Shown here: piece by piece, positions 1-13,974 of the stretch
Position numbering within the stretch: position 1 is the stretch's first letter
Layout: each line of letters begins with the position of its first letter
Origin: Rotaria sp. Silwood1
Taxonomy: Eukaryota; Rotifera; Eurotatoria; Philodinida; Philodinidae
NCBI GenBank assembly: GCA_905250075.1
Contig: CAJNOP010000033.1
Coordinates: 896,605 to 960,604 of the forward strand
Direction: 5' to 3'
DNA: 64,000 nucleotides
Position numbers and translations under genes: made by a program
Notes under the pieces: generated by a model
Seen by the model: the letters and a program-made list of their open reading frames with translations, nothing else
What the model was told of the DNA's origin: nothing
The model's database searches: none

Positions 1-3000
1 ATCGACTTTCAAAAAGCACATCGACATCAGCGATTAATTCCATTTGATGCATTTATCGATCATCTCGTAGAAGAACATAACCTTCAATCACGTGAAGAAT
101 TAGGCCTTTTTTGCAAGTCATTTCCATATCTAGTGCAGGTAATTTAGACCTTAATGATACCCATTGTATTAGCTGTTAAAATTCTTTCTTTCTTCATAGG
201 TGACCAATACTCTACGACGAGATCAAGAGTCGCACATGCAGCAAGCAAAAGAACAATCAAAAAACGATCTTATTGAGGATGTTCGTACACATTTGACTGA
301 ATTCAAAGAAAAAATGCATGATGAATTAGAACTTTCATCATTTAATAAGAAAAAAACACCGACTGCTGTATTCAATTATCTCATATCAATTGTGGATAAG
401 TATTTGAATTTCATACCTCAACAATCAATACTCTTTGCAATGCTAACACAACTTCGTGATGATGAATTGTTAAGATGTTTATTTAACGTAAGCATTTATC
501 TAGGCACTATCGATAAGCCGGAAACATTTATTGCAGAACTTAAAAAACTTTATGATCATCAAGAGAGAATTCCGTCCGCACAAGAAACAATGATGATGCA
601 GCAATTATCTATGATGACTGAAACAATGAGCAAAAAAGACCGCCGAATGATGAATCGCATGATTCAGCAACAGCAATCACAAATGGAGTATTCAAATATA
701 GGCATCGATGAACAAATAGTAAGCTTTACCATATTCATAAGTAACATTTGTTGATAATATAAATGATGAGGCGAATACGTGAGATGAAAATCTCAAATTT
801 CCTCAGTGATTTGATCCGTCATACATTTGTCAGAGTAATATTTTTTAGATAATAGGTTTAGACAACTATTATAGCAATAAAGTACTTTTATCTCTTCTTT
901 TTTTTGAGTATAGCTACTCATTTTTCCAGTGAAGACTAAATCTAAATGTATATCAAACATACAGTGGCTTCCAAAGTTGATCATATAGATTTAATTTCGG
1001 TTTTTTCTCGTAATGTGGTAACTAGCATAAAGAATCGAAATAGGAACTTAGATTGGAAAATTTCTTTTCTATAAAAGATATAAAGAAAATAAAGCTCTCA
1101 GTGTGATTTCAAAAACCAGTTACCAAATTACCGAAAAAAAATCGAAACTGATTCTGAATGATCCATTCTTGTAGTCGCTGTATGTTGGTACAAATTTTAA
1201 TAATCAAGAAAATGAGCATACATAGTTTAATGAGAAAATCATTCTTTTTCATTACTTGAAATTCTTCTATTTGATGAATATTTTGTTTTTATACAACCCA
1301 TCTCATGAGGGCACTATCTGAATTATTATTCGATGTTCGAGATCATCGTGGGTTCAAAAAGAGATCTCTGTAAGACATGCAAAATCCTAAAAGACCTCGT
1401 GCCAATCATCCTCTGGAATCGAATTATGACCGTTTAACTAAATTTTCGATCTAGCTTTAGATATTTACGGAAAAACCACATAACTGTATGTTGACCTTAA
1501 ATTTCGGCCATAAACAGGATGAATGACTAATATAATGTCCTGAAAGTTTCAGCCAAGAAGCATGTTCCTTTGCCAAGATATTGAATTTTTAAGTAAACTT
1601 GATTTTTGTATAATATCTATAGTGAAAGATCATTTTTACGAAATTCAGTATTTCGACAAAGTAGCATATTTTTGGCTAAAACTTTCAAGACTTTCTACAA
1701 GTCATTAAATGTGGTTGTAGACAAAATGATCGGTCGAAATACTGTTATTTAATTTTTCAATAAATATGCCTAAACCTGAATCGAAAGCTCAGTAACTAAG
1801 CTCTAGAGATCCTTATATGTGAACCCTTGTAGGAGCTTTCTTATCTTACTGAGATCGCTTTTTGAACTCAATATGAGCCCAAATGGTGATTATGAGCTCG
1901 AAGAGTTCCTTCATCAGTCAAAACACAACTTAAGATAGGTTGGTTTATTTTTCATTGTATATAAGTCTTTTATTTCTTAATGAAAATATAATGAACTTTT
2001 ATAAATGTTCAATTTTAGCCAATAACAAACACAACATTCGTTACTCCACTCAGTACATCTTTCTCAAGTTCGTTGTTAACATCTCATCGACATAAACCTA
2101 AAACACCAGTATGTCTCAAACAGCTTTGCTCTGATATTTATGCTTATTTGATTCATTATGATACGCTACTCACAATCAAACAACTTCTCAAAATTGATGA
2201 AGATCTTTGTACACAATATGGTGTTACTAACTTTTCTGCATTAACCTATGATGAGAACGATAATGATGATAGTTCTGCAAATTTTATTTCATTTCTAAAT
2301 AAATACCATGAAATAATTGATCCACATGAAGAATTATCTGTTTATGAACAAACAACATCAACAGACGATCGCACAGAATTGTATTCATTTGTTCAACAAT
2401 TAAGTATTATCAATAATGATGAAGTAAGAGGAGAATATCAATCACAATCTGTAGCATTCATTCATGGGCATGTAAACACTGAACAAGTTCATATAAGTAC
2501 AGAAACATTATCTGCAATAGAAAAAGCAGTTAAACATAAATTTGGTGAATCAATTAATTTTCGTAAAGGAAATCAAATAATAAAGAAAGCTAGAAAACGA
2601 TTTCGCAAAAATAAACACACAATTATTCGGTAAAAAGTATTTCTATTTCTATTTGATAATATAAATTAAATACATTATTTGATTCTAGCTTTGAAGAATC
2701 GTTATTAGATATAAATGGTTTAAATCAATTAGATATGTGTCCAATATCATTGAATGTTAATGAAACTCAATTATGTCAATTAATACTTTATTCTCCATTG
2801 ATGACTAATCTATACACATGGCTTCAATGGTTAAATTTTTTTCAACCAAAATATGGTACTTTCAAATCATTTATTACTAAGCATGAACGTAAGTTCAAAG
2901 ATCTTCGCTTACTAGAAGCATCAACTGGAGAAGTATACCGTTTACCTATTGATGCCAGTCTTGCTACATTTGAACATGAACTCAACGCAACGCATATTCG

Positions 3001-6000
3001 TTCAGCTGTTGGACATCTATGTGCATTAATTATTGAAGAAGGTTTAATCACACGATTCCCAATTAATGTTTATCGAACATCTATGGATACTTGGTTCCGT
3101 CATCTTAGATCTTTGGCTACATTACAGAATGATCATATCGATCCAATTCAACATATACTTGATTTTTTAATGTATTTACCAATACTTATTGGTCAATCCA
3201 GAATTATTGAAGAACTTATTCTTGTACCACTTGATAAGGTGTTCGACGATATTTCCGACAATCCAATTAATGTACGAACAAGACTATGGGATATAGCAAA
3301 TGTACAACAAAGAATAAAATTAGAATTATGGGGTCATACATTAAATATTGTCGAATGGAAAAATGAAAAAAAGTGGTCAGGAGGTGAAGAATTGGAAGAG
3401 AAATCTATTCTAAAATCAGAAAATGAATTCATCCAACAACAACAAAATATTACTGCTGGTAGGTTATTTTGAAAAAATCTTTGCTTTATATGTATTATTA
3501 ATTGATATTACCTTTGAGTGTATTTGATGAGAAATATTCTTGTTAAACACGAAAATTTAAATTTTAAGTACAGTTGTATCTCTCTCTGAAAAGTAGCACG
3601 AGGCGGCTGTATGTAGCCCGAATTTCACCACTTGACGAACACCAGGAGTAGAGTCTGTCGGATCAAAATTTTTCGGATCTAGACTTGATTGGCATCGGGA
3701 CCAACTACGTGGCGTGTTGATGAAAATAAGTTGGACTTTCGCAAATTACTACGAGACAATTTTAAAATAAGACAAACGTGAGCGCTGAAGCTAATCTTGC
3801 TAGAGTATATATATCATAGCTCATATTCTCGCTGTTTTCTAATATAAGCGAGAATAATATGAAAACAAAAGACAAAGAAAGCATAAGATAATACTTATCT
3901 GGCAATGAGTGTGACAAGTCTAGTTTGGAAACATCATTGTCGTTTCTTTTCTTTTCCTCCATCATGAACTGGTTCCTCACCAAGATAAACAAGAGACTTG
4001 ATTGTATCAGCTGACTATCGTGTTTTGTATGTGGCTGAGTTTTCTTTATAACCCATGCCTGTACCCAGGACTCTCTGGGAATGTTGTTCCTTCAAAGATC
4101 TGAGATCCTGATACAGTAGCGCAAGCTGTGCCAGACATTAATCAAGCAATTATTACCTGACACATCATATAAAAGTTACGAATATGACATAGACGAACAT
4201 ACTCTATCAATGTAGTTGATAGAAATTTTTTAATCGACATCTAATTCACAGCCAAATCAACGAAATTTCGAAGATCTGGAGAAGTAAGGAGAATAAATTC
4301 GAAACAATTTATATTTTTAAGAAATCTTTCTGATCTCACTCCGCAATAACGAATTATTTTTAATTTTTGGTTGGTACATACCCTGCACTTTTGCAGTTTT
4401 CTATCTCTTTTCATGGAATAGAGCTATATAGGTTAATACTATTTATCAGTACCGGTTTATTTTTAAGCCAACGCTGCTCTAATGACGACAATTGCTACTG
4501 AATCACTTGCGATTGTGACAACTAATGTAACTTCTATTGCTCATACTTCTTCAATTGCGGCCCATATCGGTGATACAAATGATTCAGTTCAAGCTGCATT
4601 TGAACACATCGAATCAATTCGTCGAGGTTTTGGTGTTGATAGCGGTCTTGATCCGACTAGTCAATCAATAATCACTAATCTTCTAGGCATGATTGAACGA
4701 AGTTTAGAAAGATTATCTAATGATCTCTACTTGGAACAAGGTCATTTCGTATTAGAACTTATTCAAAATGCTGATGACAATCAATACACATTAGATTGTG
4801 TGCCTACTCTGCGTTTTATTCTCTCATCCGAACGAATACTTGTGTGTAACAATGAAATAGGATTTCAACCTTGTAACATTTCAGCAATCTGTAATGTCGG
4901 TGCTTCAACTAAAGGAAAACATAAACAAGGTTATGCTGGTCATAAAGGTATTGGCTTTAAATCAGTTTTCATGATATCCCATCGACCAGAAATTCATTCT
5001 CGTAATTATCACTTACGTTTTGATACTGTTAATGGAACTCAACAAATCGGATATACATTGCCAATATGGATAGATCAGTACGAAGAGGAATTGCCAAATG
5101 TTGATGAATGGGCAACATGCATTCGTCTACCAATTAAAAAAGAAGCACAAGATGCTCGACTGAAAGAAAATTTTAAGAAAATAGAATCAATTTTTTTACT
5201 CTTTCTTAATCGCTTACGACAAATTGAAATCATAAATCAACATGATAGTTCTCCACTTAATAATAATAACCGAATTTTCACTAGAACTGATCATGTTCAA
5301 GGACAAATTATAGAATTACAAGAAAAGATTATGAATGGAGCCATCATTAGCAATTTATGGCTTGTAGTCAAAAAAGAAATTGAAGTACCTGCCCATATTA
5401 AGGTAACAAAAACAAACAAATTTCACACTTCTTGAAATATGTTCTTATGAATTTTTATTTCAGAAAAAATTACGTGATGTAAAAGGCGATGTTGATTCAA
5501 CAATCATTGCTATTGCTTATCCGCTCAATGGTATTCAAGATTCTGTATCATCATTTCCACCAACTCAGCCTGTTTTTGCATATTTACCACTTTGTTCATA
5601 TGGGTTTCGTTTTATTCTGCAAGCTGATTTTGAAGTTCCAGCAAATCGTCAAGAAATTCTTCATGATAATCTATGGAATGAATGGCTCAAATCAGAAATG
5701 ACTTGTCTTCTTTCTTTAGCTTATTGTGAATTCCAACATCTTCCTGATTTACTTACATCATCTTCCATACATACACAACTTAATTGTCAAATAACGCCAA
5801 TACAAATAATCAAATATTTTCTTAAATTTGTTCCTCTACAAAATGAATCAAAACCGTTTTTTAATACATTTGTCGATAAAAGTATTCAATTATTAATGGG
5901 TATTATTAAGTTACCAGTTTCACATCAAAATGAAAACGAAGACATAGCTATCAATTGGGTTTCACCTTCTCAATGTGTTATTGTACGAGATGAATTTATT

Positions 6001-9000
6001 CGAAAGATTCTGTCACAAGATTTATTATTATCTCATTTCAATAGTTATTATGTTCATGAACAATTAGTCCATGAATGTGATGAACAAATTCTATTGAAAT
6101 TAGGCTGTCGTCAACTTGATTTTTCAGATATTACACGACTTATTGAAGCATCATATAAACAAAATGAACAACAACATCTTAAAACAACATCAACTATAGA
6201 ACAGAGTAAGTTTTAGAGATCCGAACTACTATCCATTTCAAAATATACCATGCTTCATTACTTTTTGGATAAATTTTTAATATGAATGTCATAGAGACTT
6301 CTGGAGTCTCAGGAAAAGTTTTATAACTCTCCAATGGAACTCCCTAAGAATGTTGGCCTTGCATGGACTGAAAGAAAAATATTTGAGCAGTCCTCTAAAA
6401 AGTTATTCAAAATATAGTGGAACATATTATAGTTTGAAATAAATAGTAGATTATTTTTTTCACGAGAAAAGAAAATTATCAAATGTACTGTAATCTTTTA
6501 TTGATAATGTCATTTTAGTTGCTCAATGGCTTGTATGTCTCGACTATAGTCTTCAACAACAACGAGAAGAAATGAATTATAAAGAACGTGAAAATGACAC
6601 AATTACTAAACTCAAAAAGTTGAAAATTATTCCACTAAAAGATCATTCACGTTTAGTATCTGTTGATGAATTTGACAAACATACTATCTCATTTCCACCA
6701 AACAAATCAACTCCGTTTTCAAAACATCTTAAACTTGTTCTTGATGATATTCCTACACTTGATGAACAATTACTTAATTTTATTGAAGATAAATATCCAC
6801 GACGGGTTGATTCAATTCGACGTCTACTTTTAAATCTTGGTAAGCATTGACAAATATTCTTTCTTGTTTATTCTTTTGTTTATATAGGTATCAGCAAGGA
6901 ATATAATATTCGAGAAATATATCGTCAACATATGTTACCAATTATGGCAAATCCAACTGGTTGGTCTACAAAATCAGAATCAATATTAGTTGCATATCTT
7001 TTATGTATTTATGAATACCTCTACTTACCTAATCCTGATATATTTGAAAATGAATTAAAAACATTACAAAATAAAATGATTATTAAAACACGTGATAATA
7101 AATTTGTTTCATTAGGCTCGCCTGATGTTATTGTTCATTTAACATCAACGTATGGTTCTAGAAATTCACTTGAATCGTTAAATTTATCCAACTATCAATT
7201 TCTTTTCATTTCCGATGATTATTATAATGAGTTGTGCCGTATCGGATTATTTCATAGTGACCATGATATACGTTTTTTTGCCAAATTTCTTGAGGGCCTC
7301 AATATAAGCGACTCTCTACTCGTAAACGTGGATGAAAAATGTGAGTATACCATTAAAATTAATTTATTAATAAATCTCTATTCTTCTGCATTAGCTTTTA
7401 TCGATGTTCAACAACTTGCCGGTACTAAATGGGCCTATTTAATTCCACAGTTAATTGAAATGGTTCATGAACCATTTATAATACAAGATTATTGTTGTGA
7501 TGAGTTCAATAAACTTGTATCACCATCTGACGAAAGTCAAACAATTGACCTCGATTTATGTGTTCAGTTACTTCGATATTTAGATCGTCATCATAAACAT
7601 ATCTCTAACTATTATGCAGGTTCGGTGATGCTGACTCGTGCACATAAATTCGGTCATCATACACCAATAAAAGGTATAAAATCTTCATTTTGTATGTCAG
7701 TACAGCAACATGCATGGATTCCCGTTTATGGTGATACGTTACTTAAACCTGGCGATGTATATTTATTACCAGCTAATAGTCAGACATCAGTTTTTCGACA
7801 ATATATACCTCATTTAGATGAATCAAAAGTATCGTTAAATGATGTAGATTTTATCTATAATATTCTTGGTATAAAATCGCAAGTTGAACATCGAACTATG
7901 TTCGAGTTACTTATGAAATGGTCGTGCAATCTTGATAGTGAATCATTATGGAACCTAGTCAATCAGGCAAATACTTTGGATACGTAAGTATATAGTACAA
8001 CAATTGGATAGAGAATTCTACAAATTTTAAAAAATAAAATTATTAAACTATTGTCCATTGGTCTCGAATTTAGGTTGAGGAATGATTTGTGTAACGACTT
8101 TTTCTGAAACGAATTTTTATTATTTTACCACAATACTCGAATTATGGTTTGAGGACACTAAAGGTTATATTATAGTATAATATTACTAACAGGTCATCGA
8201 ATTGACTTTATGCAATAGTTGAAAGAAAATATATGTGCAAAAAAGTCTGACACATAGGCTTTTTAAATTTATATATATTTCACATAGATGACATTTAATT
8301 AATACAGACATATAACATGTTTGATGTCTAGGAAATACTCTAATAACTAATGAGAGACCCTCTTCATGTAGCTCCTTTTGATTTCAATGATATTTTCCCT
8401 ATAGGTACTACATAATATTCTAATACAAACTCTAAAAGGGTATCGGTTTCCATTCAGGTCTAGACTCTTTCTCATAGATAGCATATATCACATGCATTTT
8501 TGACAGCTTCATATTTCAAAGAGATTTTGTTCAAACTTTCTGTATTGTTTAATGGAAACTAGTCTAGTTGATTTCTTTACATTCACAAAATATCAGTTCA
8601 ATATCTGGAAATATGAGTTTTCCAAAAAATCTGAAATCCTACACGGGTTTCTAGCAAATACAAATACTATAAATTCGATAGATAAGTCAAATATTTATTA
8701 CAGGAACCAGAATTCTTGTAGAGTTTTTATTAGAACATTATGTGATATCTGTCAGCATAATATCATTGAAATCAGTTTCTTAAGAACGAAAAATGTTTTC
8801 GCAGGGCAAACATTATGCATTAAATATACGGCTTTTATTTCAGTATTCCTTGCACTCTTCCAAATGGATTTCGTCAATCATGTCTTGACACGATTGAAAA
8901 TTTTCGTCAAATCTATAGTTTTCTTGCGTCAAACAATGAAACTTGTACTCTTCTCAGTCGTTTTTGTTTATGGCCAATCATATTTATTCCACGAAATCAA

Positions 9001-11575
9001 ACTACTGGTGATTTCTTATTCGTTCAACAGACTTTTTGGAATGATCCAATATCTCTATTGTCATTACAAGATACAATTGCAGATTCAAATGGTCGTATTC
9101 CTATAAGATCCTATTATAATGACGATTCTATTTTAAATTCATTCTTTCTTAAAATACTTCATGTTGAATTACATCCAACAGTGGATGATTATTTACCATT
9201 ATTATCAACTGAGCAAGATATTAATAAGATTTGGCAGATAATTGAAATAATCACAAAATTAGCCATAGAACAGAACAAACAAAATGACGTTCGAGGTAAA
9301 GAAAATGTTTTTTTTAAAAACAAAAAATTCAAAAGAAATATTTTCTTTTTTTCCATACAGAAAAATGTCTTGATGTTGCATTCATTCCATGCATGGGTGA
9401 TAAACAAAAATTAGTAAAATATACCGATCATCCCTATTATCCACATGATATAGACATTGCCAATCTGTTTTCAGATATTTTATCAATTATTAAATTACCC
9501 GGTAATCTGAACAAATTGAATATTTAATTAATGTCATTATTATTTTTAGGTTTTGGTATTGATACTAATTTTCAAGAACAATTCCGTTCGCTTTTTTCTA
9601 TTGAAAATCTTGATAAAATCATTCAAACTAAAGTTGATGTTGAAAATGAACAATCATCAACAAATCTAACTGATTTCTACAGTTGTTCTATTGATCTTAT
9701 TCAATATTTTCTTTTAAACAAAGACATTATATCGACTACTCGATCCACTTATTTATCGTCTGTATTTGCTCGCATGCATTTTGTTTGTGTTGATCGTATA
9801 CATTTATCACATTGTTATGGGTCTAATATAATTAAATCATCATCAACATCGTACAGTAGAGATACTTATATTGATGAAGAATCAGGCAAATTTTATATCC
9901 TAAAAAAATATGAAACATCTGAAATGCGTTATATCGATGCTATGGTTGATTTTATTGTTGAAAACGACGAGACGACTCGATTACAACTTTCGTCATGTAT
10001 CAAAAAGATTCTACAAAGATATCAGACCGATGGTGAAGATGGTCTAGCTAAGTTACGAGAAACATGGACAAAGAATTATGAACCTAAATGGATTATTCCA
10101 AAGGAAATAAAAATCAATGTTCCGATTCCACCAGGAATACAGCACGAGAAGCCTAAGGTTACATATGAGGAAATTGAACGATTGATGGAGGAGCCTTCTG
10201 CTCGACCAAAGCTTGCGTCAAAAAAAGTAACAAACGAAGAAAATACCAATCACCTAACCAGTTTTCCTGCAAGAGCTGGCGCTATCGAATCGAATGAAAT
10301 CTCTGAAAAAAGACTTTCAAAAGTACCAACACAAACAAAACCACATAATTCAGCTGAAGGAGAAAATGCATCATCAAAATCACATTCGAATGATCAAAGC
10401 CATCGAGCTCCACAACAGCATGATCAACAGGATAACGAATATGTAGTACCCACGGGCATAATTACCCAACATACTGACGGTGAGAAACATATATAATGCA
10501 TATATATGAGCCATTTCAAACAGAACGGCACATATCCATCTTTCATTTAACTCGGATTCTTTACAAGGGTTTTTCGGATTAATTTCTTTTAGCACAGACA
10601 TATAGGAAAATGTGCGTTCTTTCAGATGATTATTAATTAATTACAACTAATTAGCAAATATCTTTCTAACAATAGGAGAAAACAAACTAAAAACTCTAGG
10701 ATAGTCTCTATAGCACGAACTGCATCTATAATGAACTTTTCAGCAAGATTGAACTCGAAAACACTTTTCCTTAAAAATCGGTTTTTTAGAGATTCTAAAG
10801 AAGAATTCGTACCAATTACAAATGGGTTTTGAACATCTCTATATGAGTCATAAGAGCATTTTTGTTGTTTGAATATTCGTATTCCAACATGTTACTAGCG
10901 AATGATTTGGCTCAATATATATATATATTGAATTGGAACAACAGATTGAATATTATTTTTTTCGCAGTAAATTCGAGCAACAACGAATCAAATAAAGATG
11001 AGATACGGTCATCCAAAGGCCAATTTATTCAACAACGTGCTCCCATGGTTTTTTCGGATGTTACTTCGTTACCACCTGCTAATTTCGAACGTATTGTTGT
11101 TTCGAATCTGACAAATATAGATCAAAGCACGTCTTCTTCAATTGATGAACTATCCATGACAAATTCATCTCGTTCTATTGGTATTGAAGCTGATCTCATT
11201 ACAGGTCGTCAAGGTGAAGAATTCGTTTTTCGTTATCTTAAATGGAAATATCCTCATGAAGAGATTAAATGGATCAATCAACAAGGAGAATCAGGTGGAC
11301 CTTATGATATTCATATGATTATTAAGACAGAAAATCATCGAGAAGAATTTATTGAAGTTAAAACAACTCGATCCTATGATCAAAATACATTTCCAGTATC
11401 TATTGGTGAAGTTGAATATCTTCTTCAACATCCATCAAATTATTATATTTATCGAGTTTATTATGCAGATAAAATTGATTCATCAACGATTACAGTGATA
11501 AACAGAATCAAAAGAAATTTGCAACAAAAACAGCTTAAGCTTTCTATGAGTTTTGAATCTAAACTAAATGATTAA
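1..11575 (+). CDS. NO VEIN/sacsin-like GHKL ATPase with C-terminal DUF3883 domain (5'-partial)
   Basis: Twelve exons join in one frame: 1-138, 200-718, 2019-2629, 2689-3458, 4468-5402, 5464-6205, 6519-6839, 6888-7983, 8844-9295, 9361-9501, 9550-10479, 10968-11575, giving about 2420 aa without the N-terminus, which lies upstream. Around residue 775 is the GHKL ATP-binding fold of the sacsin/NOV type: N-box ELIQNADDN, a G1-like box NNEIGF in place of DNGxG, and G2 box KGIGFKSVF. The last 110 residues match the NO VEIN C-terminal domain DUF3883: RQGEEFVFRYL, then GGPYDIH and EFIEVKTT, a D..ExK arrangement seen in PD-(D/E)XK nucleases. Between them lie about 1400 residues without recognised domains. 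The region just before DUF3883 (about 10130-11160) is polar and low in complexity, probably a linker. The protein family is known in plants (vascular patterning) and is scattered in other eukaryotes; its animal role is unknown. The ATPase and domain calls are firm, the function is open. Confidence 0.88.
1340..1885. repeat. Foldback (palindromic) repeat, family A, in intron 2 of the NO VEIN-like gene
   Basis: This repeat fills much of the 1300-bp intron 719-2018. Two arms read as imperfect reverse complements around a centre near 1630. GTTCAAAAAGAGATCTC at about 1350 pairs with the reverse complement of 1851-1880, and CCTGAAAGTTTCAGCC at 1540 pairs with the reverse complement of about 1670-1690. 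The same phrases, such as CTGAAAGTTTCAGCC and CAAGATATTGAAT, recur at 38.8 and 48.8 kb. No coding capacity is seen, so it is probably a decayed non-autonomous snapback element. Confidence 0.7.
3459..4467. other. Long intron 4 of the NO VEIN-like gene
   Basis: This intron of about 1 kb has no coding exon. The stretch 3590-3730 is clearly richer in G+C than its surroundings and may be a transposon fragment, but I could not assign it. The rest is plain AT-rich sequence. Confidence 0.5.
8340..8520. repeat. Dispersed repeat family B fragment in intron 8 of the NO VEIN-like gene
   Basis: The stretch around 8366-8440 (CTCCTTTTGATTTCAATGAT, then a block with CTACATAATATTCTAATA) matches 54905-54975 in the glycogen phosphorylase intron (TTCTTCCGATTTCAATTAAT, then CTACATAGTATTCTAATA). 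Both sit in introns. The rest of this 860-bp intron (7984-8843) shows open but non-coding frames only. Confidence 0.5.
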
Positions 11576-12122
11576 AAAACAATGAATTACACTAGTTTTT
11601 TTTTATAATTATTGATTAATATCAAATAAAATAATATGAATATTCGGCAAAGTATCTAGCATTTAATTCAAAAAATATGAAATCTTTTATTTTTCAGTGC
11701 AAAGAATAGAATCTTACAATATTATAAGTTTTGTAGAAAGAATAAAACATTTTGATTATTTTATGATTTAAACAAATTTTTTTCTTTTATCTCATTCATC
11801 ATATTAAATCCTTTGCATTTTAATCTATGGAAACTTTTTTTTTCAAGAAAAGACCACATCTATTCCAATACTTCAATCTTGCACAAAATGTTATATTATA
11901 ACTAGGGATATCCACCCATATAATGAAAACCTGGCAAAAACGGGCGGTTAACCATGGTTTACCGCTAAAACTGATCCGGTTTTCGTGACATGAGCAGGCT
12001 TTGAGGAATAAGAAGCCATGGTTCCTAGGAATGGAACCATAAACTCATGCCCCAAAATCTAATAATATATTCGTATAAATTGTAAACAACAGAGGGCATG
12101 CCAAAAGTAGTAACAACGATAT
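11576..12122. other. 3' flank of the NO VEIN-like gene
   Basis: This is AT-rich sequence just after the stop codon. Near 12018-12041 is a short hairpin, ATGGTTCC paired with GGAACCAT. I see no gene. Confidence 0.4.
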
Positions 12123-12632
12123 TTTAATTTGTAATAAAGAGCTGAAAGAAACTTTTTCTCTATATGGTCTGATATTAGAAACAAAGCTTTACATTTCTGT
12201 GATAATTGATGATTCTTCAACTAGATTTATGCAACTAATGTCGAAATTTTTATTCTTATGAAAGTTCTGATGCCTAAAATTGCTATCGTCAAAAATTGAA
12301 ACATAAACACTCGATTACTAAAATGAATATGATGCTATGGATCAATCGTTATAAGGCATAGCAAGATTTACGTCGGGGTATTCTCTTCACTTACCTTATC
12401 ACATTTCCAAAAAAGTTGATAAGAAACATATTCATGATTCAATTTGAGTTGTTCATTTAAATTCTTTCCGTTTTTCAACTTTGCTCTTCATAAATATTTT
12501 TCTCATCCATATATATTCTATAAATGAAATAAACATACAGGATTCTTTATTATCCACTAAAAGATAATGGGTAGTCGTCAAACAAGCGAATAATACCAAA
12601 TCGAAAAGTGATACCACTAGTAGATAGAGCTC
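12123..12632. repeat. Left outer inverted repeat of the transposon nest
   Basis: Two islands match the reverse complement of 20569-21176 in the same order. Positions 12123-12255 pair with about 21045-21176 (shared CTCTATATGGTCT and TTTCTGTGATA). Positions 12574-12632 pair with 20569-20640 (shared CAAGCGAA and TAGATAGAGCTC). The stretch between the islands does not align by eye. The order and similar spacing (about 480 versus 580 bp) suggest diverged long terminal inverted repeats of one old element of about 9 kb. Confidence 0.5.
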
Positions 12633-13007
12633 AGTGAGCTTATTCTACGAGCACCAACGAACACCCAAAATGCTTAAATATAGGAGTGATTTTCCAATGT
12701 ACACTTTTTTCGAATCAACGAAGACCCATGAACACCCATATCTTTTGACAGTGAGTGGCCCTACTTGAGTTCGGTACATGCCAAAAATGTCAGCCTTTTT
12801 TGAGATATGTAAATTTGGTAAAATTCATAGCGCGATCAACTACATTGTTGATGGCATCGAGTGATGCTGACATACATATGTAAGACTCATTTAGCAACGT
12901 AAATACTGAAGAATTGAACATTGATTTAGATGGAAATTTTCGTCTAGTAGTGAGTGATATTTCAGAAGCATATACCAATGCTGAATCATGGCAAATGAGA
13001 TGAGATC

Positions 13008-13974
13008 TAAAGGGTGGTCCAAACATTTCGACCCCTATCAGTAAATCGATGATATCTATAACAAACTTATACGAAGTTATTGATCAAATTATGTCATTTT
13101 ATAGAGAAAGATTAGAGCTATCAGCTAAAAAACAATAGTTCGAAATACCTAAATCTATTAAAATCTTATGGTCATTTTACCAATCTTGAGAGAAAATTTT
13201 TACGTTACATTTTTTGAAATAAACAAAATACGTTTGTAACATCTTAAGTGTCATACTGTTTTCTAGACATTTTTCCACGATTCGAGAGAGTTCGATAAGC
13301 TCTACAAGAATATGTATGTTTACAAAGCTTTTGATCTTATTTTGAATATGAATCTTAAAGGAAACCAGAAAAACTAAGAACAATTTCATATATAAAATAT
13401 TAGAGAGTAGGTTGATTTTTCAAAAGTTTGAGTTGGTTGACTATTCCATGTATTCAGGTAGCTCAGAAGAGTTATTTCCTGCTTCAGTGTGTAACCCTGC
13501 ATCTCGAAACATCAATTAATAGTCGATCAGCTAAAGTCTTTGGGACTTAAGCATACTATCTCATGAAAGCTATGCAAGATTTTTATTAGTTTGCGTGGTA
13601 TCATTCGAGTTTTATGTTGAAAACAGGATTCGAATTTTTCTTGATATTCACATTTTTCTAATGCTTTTTGACCTCTATCGAACTATAAAAAAATGTCTAT
13701 TAAAAACATGTAGAAAATAATATTTGGTTCGACTTTAACGACTCAAACATTAAAAATTTCTTTGACTATTTCAAAAAATGTAACGCAAAAGTGTTCACTC
13801 AAGATTAGTCAAATGACCATAAGATTGTAATAAATTTATGTATTTTGAACTATTTTTTTTCCAGATGAGAGCTCTAATCTTCCTCTGCAAAATGATATGA
13901 TTTGATCAATAACTTCACATAAGTTTGTTATAGATATCATCGATTTACTGAGAGGCGTCGAAAACTTTGGATCA
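13008..13974. repeat. Imperfect inverted repeat next to the DDE pseudogene
   Basis: Arms 13008-13245 and 13745-13974 are reverse complements with roughly 80 percent identity by eye. The segment TCAGTAAATCGATGATATC at about 13039 pairs with the complement at about 13935-13953, and GTTACATTTTTTGAAATA at about 13203 pairs with the complement near 13770. The spacer of about 500 bp is AT-rich. It could be a terminal foldback of the element that carried the transposase below, or an inverted duplication made during decay. Confidence 0.65.

Noticed and set aside
8552..9106. Long plus-strand frame of 184 codons
   Set aside because: It is out of frame with the true exon 9 (8844-9295) of the NO VEIN-like gene; its first part is intron.
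12790..13026. Minus-strand frame of 78 codons
   Set aside because: It lies in the transposon nest next to the inverted repeat; the plus strand reads more like decayed coding sequence, but neither is supported as a gene.
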